Assembly: GCA_947498935.1 (NCBI GenBank)
Contig: CANMMM010000007.1
Span: 124,001 to 188,000 of the forward strand
Direction: 5' to 3'
Source of the DNA: an uncultured Aquimarina sp.
GTDB taxonomy: Bacteria > Bacteroidota > Bacteroidia > Flavobacteriales > Flavobacteriaceae
DNA length: 64,000 nt
This document shows, one piece after another, positions 30,569 through 38,122 of the stretch. Position 1 is the first letter of the stretch. Each line of letters starts with the position of its first letter. The position numbers and the translations under genes were made by a program. The notes under the pieces are model-generated. The model did not search any database. It was not told where the DNA came from and was given only the letters and a program-made list of their open reading frames with translations.

Positions 30569-31585
30569 ATGGACAGTACAGCATTTAACGCTTTAAAGGA
30601 GGAGTTAACCACTCCAAAAAAAATTGTAATCATTCCGCACAAAAACCCTGATGGCGATGCTATTGGCTCTACATTGGGGCTGTACCACTTTCTGAAAGGA
30701 TTGGGGCACGCTGCTGTAGTGATTACCCCTAATGACTACCCTAATTTCTTGAAATGGATTCCAGGAGAAAAAGAGATCATTAAGTATGATACACAAACGC
30801 AATTGGCTACTGCTACTATAGAAGCTGCAGAACTCATTTTCACCTTAGACTTTAATCATTTTTCGAGGGTAGGACATGTAGAACCCTTATTAGCTAAAAG
30901 TACAGCCACCTTTGTGATGATTGATCATCATCAGCAACCTGATACGTATGCTGCCTATACCTATAGTGATACGAGCATGAGTTCTACCTGCCAGATGGTG
31001 TATCATTTTATAGAAAGATTAGATGCGCTAGATGCGATTTCAGCTGATATTGCTACCTGCCTATATGTAGGTATCATGACAGATACTGGATCCTTTAGGT
31101 TCAGATCGACTACGCAGGTTACCCACCGAGTACTCGCACACCTGATAGAATGTGGTGCCGATAATACGACGATTCACGAAAATGTATACGATGCCAATTC
31201 CTATTCTAGATTACAGCTACAAGGGGTGGCGCTAAAAAATCTAAAAATCATTCCAGAATACAGAACCGCCTACATTACCTTATCCCAAAAAGAATTAGAC
31301 GATCATTCGTTTAAGAAAGGAGATACAGAAGGGTTCGTAAATTTAGGACTCTCGGTATCTGGAATCATATTTGCTGCTATTTTTATAGAAAACAAAGGGG
31401 ATAAAATCATTAAAATATCATTGCGTTCCAAAGGAGATTTCTCTGTCAATGAGTTCTCTAGAAATCATTTCAGCGGTGGTGGACATCATAACGCTGCCGG
31501 AGGTAAGAGCGAGGTATCACTCGATGATACGGTTGAAAAATTTATTAGTATCTTACCATCTTATAAAAACGCCTTGCACCCATGA
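30569..31585 (+). CDS. nrnA: bifunctional oligoribonuclease/PAP phosphatase NrnA (DHH family)
   Basis: HKNPDGDAIGSTLGL, LDFNHFSRVG, MIDHHQQP, GGGHHNAAGG. Confidence 0.9.
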   Translation: MDSTAFNALKEELTTPKKIVIIPHKNPDGDAIGSTLGLYHFLKGLGHAAVVITPNDYPNFLKWIPGEKEIIKYDTQTQLATATIEAAELIFTLDFNHFSRVGHVEPLLAKSTATFVMIDHHQQPDTYAAYTYSDTSMSSTCQMVYHFIERLDALDAISADIATCLYVGIMTDTGSFRFRSTTQVTHRVLAHLIECGADNTTIHENVYDANSYSRLQLQGVALKNLKIIPEYRTAYITLSQKELDDHSFKKGDTEGFVNLGLSVSGIIFAAIFIENKGDKIIKISLRSKGDFSVNEFSRNHFSGGGHHNAAGGKSEVSLDDTVEKFISILPSYKNALHP

Positions 31586-32121
31586 CACGAATTGCCCTTA
31601 CACTCAGTATTCTATTGCTTTTGATCGCTTGCAAAACTCCCGAGGCCAGAAAACCTGTTCGTAAGCTATCGGGTTCTTTCATCAATGAATCTATTAGTCG
31701 TAATAAAAAATTGGCGGCTTATGAAGAAGCCAAAATCCAACGAATCATAGATACTGATTCTACGCATCAGTATATCTCCTCTACTAACGGATTCTGGTAC
31801 TATTACACAAAAAAAGACACTATATCTACAGTAACTCCTAAATTTGGCGATGTTGTAAACTTTAATTACGATGTTTCTAAACTCGATGGCACCATTATTT
31901 ATCACCAGTCAGAAATCGATACGATTACGTATGCTATTGATAAAGAGGAACTGTTCTTTGGACTACGAGAGGGATTAAAACTCATGAAAGCGGGCGAAGT
32001 AGTCACTTTTTTATTTCCATCCTACCAAGCCTATGGATATTATGGCGATGATCATAAGATTGGCACCAATGTTCCGTTAATAACAGAAGTAACTTTACAT
32101 AGAATCACAAAAGAAAATTAA
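31582..32121 (+). CDS. gldI: gliding motility-associated FKBP-type PPIase lipoprotein GldI
   Basis: lipobox LLLLIAC; FKBP-like core; adjacent to nrnA and a cyclophilin gene. Confidence 0.8.
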   Translation: MTRIALTLSILLLLIACKTPEARKPVRKLSGSFINESISRNKKLAAYEEAKIQRIIDTDSTHQYISSTNGFWYYYTKKDTISTVTPKFGDVVNFNYDVSKLDGTIIYHQSEIDTITYAIDKEELFFGLREGLKLMKAGEVVTFLFPSYQAYGYYGDDHKIGTNVPLITEVTLHRITKEN

Positions 32122-32136
32122 ACTTTAATACCAAAA

Positions 32137-33318
32137 ATGAAAAAACTAAGTATTTTATTACTAGCACTTGTCGCACTGACTATCAGTAGCTGCGAAGAGA
32201 AATATCCAGATCTAACTGATGGAATGTATGCAGAAATCATAACCAATAAGGGGACGGCTATCGCTAAATTGTACTACAAAGCCACACCTATGACAGTGGC
32301 TAACTTCGTATCACTGGCAGAAGGAACCAATACCATGGTAGATAGCTCCTACCAAAACAAAAAATTCTACGACGGCATTATTTTTCACCGAGTGATCAAA
32401 GATTTTATGATCCAAACAGGAGACCCATTAGGTACTGGTGCTGGAGATCCAGGCTATAAATTTCCTGATGAATTCGTAGATTCATTAACACACAAGTCTA
32501 AAGGAATTCTATCGATGGCTAACTCTGGACCAGCCACTAATGGAAGTCAATTTTTTATCACGCTTAAAGAAACTCCTTGGCTAAATGGTAAGCATACTGT
32601 TTTTGGAGAGATCGTTTCAGGACAAGAGGTCGTAGATAGTATTGGTACTGCACCTGTAGATGGTTCTAAACCAAAATCAGAAATCAAGATGACTTCTGTA
32701 AATATTATTCGCAAAGGAAAGGAAGCTAAGTCTTTTGACACTAAAGTTGCTTTTGAAGAAAAACTAAAAGTACTAGAAGAAGAAAAAGCTGAAAAAGAGC
32801 GTCTAGAAAAAGAAAAGCAAGCAGAAATCGCTAAGAAATTCCCCACTATTGCTGCTGAGTTTACGGAGTTAAGAAAAAAGGCTAAGAAATTAGAAAGTGG
32901 TTTAGAGATTTTGTTTTTAGAACAAGGAAATGGCCCTAAGCCAAAGCCTACAGATGTTGTAAACGTGAATTACGCAGGTTCTTTTACCAACGGAAAAATG
33001 TTTGACACCAATATCTTAGAAACATCAAAGGAAATGGGACTTTTCGACGAGCGTCGTGCTGCACACCCACAAGGATATGCACCGATCGCTATGCCGTATT
33101 CTCCAGATGCGCGAATGATCCCAGGATTTAAAGAAGGTGTACAAAGCATGAAAGTAGGTGATAAAGCCCTTATTTTCATCCCACCACATCTTGGATACGG
33201 AGAAAAAGGAGCAGGTCCTATTCCACCAAATTCTGAATTGGTATTCGAAATTACATTAGTAAGCATCCAAGACCAAGCTCCAGCAGGACACTCTGCAGAC
33301 GACGGACACGGACACTAA
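32137..33318 (+). CDS. dual-domain immunophilin: cyclophilin (N) plus FKBP (C)
   Basis: FHRVIKDFMIQTGDPLGTGAGDPGYKFPDE, NGSQFFITL; then VNYAGSFTNGKMFDTN...GFKEGVQSMKVGDKALIFIPPHLGYG. Confidence 0.9.
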   Translation: MKKLSILLLALVALTISSCEEKYPDLTDGMYAEIITNKGTAIAKLYYKATPMTVANFVSLAEGTNTMVDSSYQNKKFYDGIIFHRVIKDFMIQTGDPLGTGAGDPGYKFPDEFVDSLTHKSKGILSMANSGPATNGSQFFITLKETPWLNGKHTVFGEIVSGQEVVDSIGTAPVDGSKPKSEIKMTSVNIIRKGKEAKSFDTKVAFEEKLKVLEEEKAEKERLEKEKQAEIAKKFPTIAAEFTELRKKAKKLESGLEILFLEQGNGPKPKPTDVVNVNYAGSFTNGKMFDTNILETSKEMGLFDERRAAHPQGYAPIAMPYSPDARMIPGFKEGVQSMKVGDKALIFIPPHLGYGEKGAGPIPPNSELVFEITLVSIQDQAPAGHSADDGHGH

Positions 33319-33341
33319 TCCATTGCCCAAAATAGTATATT

Positions 33342-33378
33342 AAAAAAGCTATCAAATAGATTATTTGATAGCTTTTTT
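33342..33378 (+). terminator. terminator (possibly bidirectional)
   Basis: aaaaaagctatcaaat-agatt-atttgatagctttttt. Confidence 0.85.
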
Positions 33379-33405
33379 AATATACTAAGGTTGTACCCTA
33401 TTTTT

Positions 33406-33492
33406 GGGCGTTCCCCAAGGGTCGGGCTATCCGCTGTATCTTTTGGCAGCACTACCGTGCTACCAAAAGGATGCCGCTCCTATCCCTAACGC
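33406..33492 (-). repeat. family A hairpin repeat with compensated GC inner stem
   Basis: gggcgttccccaagggtcgggctatccgctgtatcttttggcagcactaccgtgctaccaaaaggatgccgctcctatccctaacgc. Confidence 0.92.
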
Positions 33493-33532
33493 AGGCATAC
33501 ATTATTATCATATCATAACAGCTGAGTCTTAC

Positions 33533-34996
33533 TTATTTTGCTGGGATATTAGCTAAGATTTCTTGTACAAACTTCCAGAACTTTTGAGCCGATGAAATAC
33601 TTGCTCGCTCATCTGGAGAATGTGCCCCCTGAATCGTAGGACCAAAAGAAATCATATCTAAATTAGGATAATACTGCCCTAAAATACCACATTCTAATCC
33701 TGCATGACAGGCTGCGATATGTGCTTTCTCTCCATTGAGCTCTTGGTATATCGTATCCAATACCTGTAGAATCTCTGACTCCATATTCGGTGCCCATCCT
33801 GGGTAGGCTCCATCCATCACTACTTCGCATCCTATGAGGTCAAAGGTAGCACGTAATTTATTCATCAAATCTTGCTTAGAAGATTCCACACTACTGCGTG
33901 TTAGACACTCTATCTTTACAGCTCCTTCTCCAATGGTAATTTTAGAGATATTATTAGATGTTTCTACGAGATCTGGCATCGCGGCACTCATCGTATACAC
34001 TCCATTATGTGTGGCATATAACGCCTTTAGCACTTGCTCTTGTGCAGCAACTTCCATCACCTTTGCAGGCATTGCTGTAGGCTGTATCGTGATGCTCAGT
34101 TCTGGTTCTAGGAGCTTTAATTCTTGTTGTATCGTTTTGGCTAATAAAGCAGTCGCTGACTCAAAATCGCCCGTGTATTCTGCTGTTACTACTACAGTAG
34201 CAAAGCTTTCTCTAGGGATCGCATTACGCAGGCTACCTCCCTTAATCTCTGAAACTTGCAGACCGAATTGCTGATAAGCATCGAACAGCAATCGAGTAAT
34301 AATGGTATTAGCATTGCCCAATCCTTTATGGATATCCATCCCTGAATGTCCTCCTGTAAGCCCTGTAACTGTAAGTGTATATGCTTTCTTTGCTGCAGGA
34401 GTAGTTATTTCTGTATAAGTAGTGGTAGCTGTTACATCGATTCCTCCTGCACAGCCTACTCCTATTTCGTCATCTTCTTCGGTATCTAGATTCAGAAGGA
34501 TTTCTCCTTGCAGCCAATTGGGAGCTAACCCCATGGCACCTGTCATACCCGTTTCTTCGTCTATGGTAAACAATGCTTCGATAGCTGGATGTGCTATGGT
34601 GGTAGATTCTAAAATAGCCATGATCGTAGCCACCCCTAAACCATTATCGGCACCTAGAGTCGTTCCTTTGGCTTTTACCCAATCTCCATCTACATACATT
34701 TCGATGCCTTGGGTATCGAAATCAAATACAGTGGTTGCATTTTTTTGATGCACCATGTCTAGGTGTGATTGTAATATGATGGTTTTTCGATCTTCCATTC
34801 CAGCTGTTGCTGGTTTTTTAACCAACACGTTTCCTACATTATCTGTTTCGTATGTTAATCCTAATGATGTTGCAAATGCTTCTATAAAGGCGATTACTTT
34901 TTCTTCTTTTTTAGAAGCTCTAGGGATTGCATTTAGGTCTGCAAATTTATTCCATAGCACTTTGGGTTCTAAGTTACGTACCGTTGAGTTACTCAT
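33533..34996 (-). CDS. pepD: aminoacyl-histidine dipeptidase
   Basis: LQSHLDMVHQKN, GTTLGADNGLGVA, LFTIDEETGMTGA, GGHSGMDIH; start set at MSNSTVRN. Confidence 0.9.
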   Translation of the reverse strand: MSNSTVRNLEPKVLWNKFADLNAIPRASKKEEKVIAFIEAFATSLGLTYETDNVGNVLVKKPATAGMEDRKTIILQSHLDMVHQKNATTVFDFDTQGIEMYVDGDWVKAKGTTLGADNGLGVATIMAILESTTIAHPAIEALFTIDEETGMTGAMGLAPNWLQGEILLNLDTEEDDEIGVGCAGGIDVTATTTYTEITTPAAKKAYTLTVTGLTGGHSGMDIHKGLGNANTIITRLLFDAYQQFGLQVSEIKGGSLRNAIPRESFATVVVTAEYTGDFESATALLAKTIQQELKLLEPELSITIQPTAMPAKVMEVAAQEQVLKALYATHNGVYTMSAAMPDLVETSNNISKITIGEGAVKIECLTRSSVESSKQDLMNKLRATFDLIGCEVVMDGAYPGWAPNMESEILQVLDTIYQELNGEKAHIAACHAGLECGILGQYYPNLDMISFGPTIQGAHSPDERASISSAQKFWKFVQEILANIPAK

Positions 34997-35232
34997 ATAG
35001 ATGTTATTTTTTAAACAAATGTACAAGAAGCAATACCATTATCAAACAATTCGTAGCATACACCCATGATCGTCGGAGATACATTCTTATTTTTAGCAAA
35101 CTTATAACATACTGATAGCAGTGTTCTATAGTACCGATTAGGGAATTGTTTGTAGCTTTACCCCTATGTCTATTAGATACTATTGAGTGTAGCACTATAT
35201 CTATTCTATTAATGAATAACCGATATTGCTAC

Positions 35233-35319
35233 GCGTTAGGGATAGCAGCGGCATCCTTTTTTGTTTTTTTGGAAAAACAAAAAAGATATAGCGGATAGCC
35301 CGACCCTTGGGGAACGCCC
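35233..35319 (+). repeat. family A hairpin repeat (AT-rich core subtype)
   Basis: gcgttagggatagcagcggcatccttttttgtttttttggaaaaacaaaaaagatatagcggatagcccgacccttggggaacgccc. Confidence 0.92.
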
Positions 35320-35387
35320 AAAAACTGTGTACCACTACTATAGATATACAACGTGCCTATTATGGCGGTTTAAACTTTATACAATTT

Positions 35388-36446
35388 ATGCGATCTAAGA
35401 GTAAATTATACATCACATTAGCACTGCCTGTACAGATACTATGTATCAAAATCCTTTCGCTTTTTCCATCTTTTATAGAACAATTTTACAGCAATGGGCT
35501 GTATGTATATATTGCGAATGCTTTTCGGTATGCACTGGGTTGGATTCCGTTTTCGTTTGGAGATATGATGTATACTGTACTCATTATACTTCTCATACGA
35601 TTTCTGATACAGAAGGTATTAAAACGCGACATCGCATGGAAAGAGGTGTTATTAGACATAGGAGCTACCCTATCGATTGTATATGCTTGTTTTCATATCC
35701 TATGGGGTATTAATTATTATCGATTACCACTGCATGAAATCCTAGCAATAGATGATCAATATACACAGGCAGAACTAGAACAGGTGTGCAAACAATTGAT
35801 TGAGCAGGCGAATACATTACATGAGCAATTAGAAAGTAATGATACTTTAGCCATACGTATGCCATATACCAAAGTCGAAATTTATAATCGAATACCTGAT
35901 GCTTACGAACAAGTACAGTCTATTGTTCCATCGCTGAATTATACACCTAAGAGTATCAAGAATTCGATCCTGAGCTTGCCCCTAACCTATATGGGATTCA
36001 GTGGCTATATCAATCCGATTACGCTCGAAGCGCAGGTAAACGCATTGATCCCTGATTATAAATCACCTACGACCAGCTGCCATGAGGCTGCGCATCAAAT
36101 AGGATTTGCTAAGGAAAATGAAGCTAATTTTATCGCTGCATTAACGACTATGCATTATGAGGACCCCTATTTTAGATATAGTGGTACTACCTTTGCGCTA
36201 AAATTCTGCATCAATGATTTATACAGACGAGATGAACAAAAGGCGATCTGCATGATAGAACAACAGCTCCGACCGGGTATTCGAAAAAACTACAGAGAGG
36301 TCAATGAGTTCTGGACGAGCTATGAAAATCCATTAGAACCTATTTTTAAAAGTACTTATGATAGCTACTTAAAGGCCAATAACCAACCCAAAGGTATCGA
36401 TACCTATAGTTATGTAGTAGCGCTTTTGGTCAATTACTACAAATAA
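35388..36446 (+). CDS. DUF3810 domain protein (putative Zn-protease-like membrane protein)
   Basis: N-terminal TMs, CHEAAHQIGFAKENEANFIA; start moved from 35307. Confidence 0.8.
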   Translation: MRSKSKLYITLALPVQILCIKILSLFPSFIEQFYSNGLYVYIANAFRYALGWIPFSFGDMMYTVLIILLIRFLIQKVLKRDIAWKEVLLDIGATLSIVYACFHILWGINYYRLPLHEILAIDDQYTQAELEQVCKQLIEQANTLHEQLESNDTLAIRMPYTKVEIYNRIPDAYEQVQSIVPSLNYTPKSIKNSILSLPLTYMGFSGYINPITLEAQVNALIPDYKSPTTSCHEAAHQIGFAKENEANFIAALTTMHYEDPYFRYSGTTFALKFCINDLYRRDEQKAICMIEQQLRPGIRKNYREVNEFWTSYENPLEPIFKSTYDSYLKANNQPKGIDTYSYVVALLVNYYK

Positions 36447-36490
36447 AGTGGTTTACACTTTTTATAATCTGCTAAAAAACGATCTTTTGT
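36444..36490. repeat. family B terminal fragment overlapping the upstream stop codon
   Basis: taaagtggtttacactttttataatctgctaaaaaacgatcttttgt. Confidence 0.55.
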
Positions 36491-36610
36491 ATTCACATAA
36501 CACGAATAAAAAATTAACGAATAATTAGCTTTTTTACGCACAAAAACACCTTTTTTGCCATGAATTCTTATTAAAAAAGTTAACTAAATGTAAAAATAAG
36601 CACTTATTTT

Positions 36611-36627
36611 TTACGGAAAAACCGTAA
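36611..36627. promoter_or_regulatory. palindrome TTACGG-aaaaa-CCGTAA in conserved leader of small secreted protein 1
   Basis: perfect 6-5-6 inverted repeat followed by conserved gtgtagttcaacgagattaaaaa. Confidence 0.6.
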
Positions 36628-36750
36628 AAATTGTGTAGTTCAACGAGATTAAAAAACGCTTTATCTAAAAGTTTTGCAATTGTTTTTTCTGCTAATCCTT
36701 TCGTTTTAAATTTGTTACAGATAAACAAGTAATCTTTAAGCCCCAAAGTT

Positions 36751-37101
36751 ATGAAAGCTATCATCCTTATAACATTCGTTTTATTTTCTTTTTTTCATAC
36801 ACAAGCCCAAGAAGCTAGCATGCCTACTAAAAAAGCGTTGGATATCAAGAATACACAAAACAGTAAAATTGATTATTACAAAGCGCTTATTGCTATTGGT
36901 GACTTTGATGTTGCGATCAAAAACACAAACCAAGCTTCAAAAACTCGTACGAAGTCAGCATTTTACAATTTATTATTAGAAAAAAACAATTTTATGTTTG
37001 TTTGCTTAACCGCTACTGACTCATTAACTACGAGACATCCAAAAGAAAATAAAACGATTTATAAGTCGAATGCTCATAGCACTAGTGCTTTGGTGCCATA
37101 A
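36751..37101 (+). CDS. small secreted protein, paralog 1
   Basis: signal peptide MKAIILITFVLFSFFHTQAQ; aligned to 37550 ORF. Confidence 0.65.
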   Translation: MKAIILITFVLFSFFHTQAQEASMPTKKALDIKNTQNSKIDYYKALIAIGDFDVAIKNTNQASKTRTKSAFYNLLLEKNNFMFVCLTATDSLTTRHPKENKTIYKSNAHSTSALVP

Positions 37102-37137
37102 TGATTATAAGTTAGTTAAGGATTGATTAGTGAGGGA

Positions 37138-37161
37138 GAGGTTGTCTGAAAAGACAGCCTC
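37138..37161 (+). terminator. terminator
   Basis: gaggttgtct-gaaa-agacagcctc followed by T7. Confidence 0.85.
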
Positions 37162-37409
37162 TTTTTTTGTTTCTGCTACAATCATACGTTGTTACAAAAA
37201 CACTCAAATGATCCGTGCCATCCACAGGATACAACACCTAGTACAACACGCTGCTATTATTAGTGATCAATCACCAGACATGCATCTCTGCACAAAAAAA
37301 CATTAACACTTATTAACTTTTATTCTTACAAAACTGACGTAAATGACTGAAAATTGAGTGCAAAAACTTAAAATTCTTACACAAAACACTAAAAACAAGC
37401 ATAAAAAAG

Positions 37410-37424
37410 TACGGTTTTTCCGTA
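37410..37424. promoter_or_regulatory. palindrome TACGG-ttttt-CCGTA in conserved leader of small secreted protein 2
   Basis: perfect 5-5-5 inverted repeat followed by ctgtgtagttcaacgagattaaaaa. Confidence 0.6.
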
Positions 37425-37549
37425 AAAACTGTGTAGTTCAACGAGATTAAAAACCACTTTGTCCAAAAATTCCCTTTTTGCTTTTTTCTATAACTCTTTC
37501 GTTTTAAATTTGTTACAGAATCAATTAGTAATCATTAAAGCCCCTAATT

Positions 37550-37885
37550 ATGAAAGCTATTACCCTTATAATCATCGTTTTATTTTCTTCTTCATTTATC
37601 CAAGCACAGGAAAATACTTTTCCTACTAAAAATGCGATAGATATTAAGAAAACACAAAATAGTAAAACTGATTTTTATAAGGAATTAATTGCTACTCATA
37701 ATTTACAGATTACAATCGCTGATACCCATACAGCTTCTGTAACTCGCACAAAAGCGGAGTTCTACAATGAATTGATCTCTAAAAACACTCTAAAACCTAC
37801 AACGGCTTTAGCACATACAACTACTGAGAGAAATACAAATATATACACAGTAAACACCGAAGCTGCTATCAGTTTGGTGCCGTAA
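37550..37885 (+). CDS. small secreted protein, paralog 2
   Basis: signal peptide MKAITLIIIVLFSSSFIQAQ; shared TKxAxDIKxTQNSKxDxYKxLIA and C-terminal LVP. Confidence 0.65.
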   Translation: MKAITLIIIVLFSSSFIQAQENTFPTKNAIDIKKTQNSKTDFYKELIATHNLQITIADTHTASVTRTKAEFYNELISKNTLKPTTALAHTTTERNTNIYTVNTEAAISLVP

Positions 37886-38122
37886 TTAGATTACAAATTA
37901 ATAAGGGTTAATTAGTGAGAGAAGATGTCTATTTATAGGCATCTTTTTTTTTGTGTACTACTAGCTTTGCTTGCATTACATAAGGATGAAGTGGTTTTAG
38001 ATTTTTATGAGTTTATAAAACTTCAGAAACAGCAGGGTTGTTAAAAAACTATTAATTAAAAAATTCTTTTCGTGTGCAAAAAGTATCTTTAAACACTTAT
38101 CAACTAAACTATACTAACTCAA

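Noticed and set aside
37986-38034. Possible further family B copy (gaagtggttttagatttttatgagtttataaaacttcagaaac)
   Set aside because: Only the first ~12 bp match; the rest does not align with B, so not counted.
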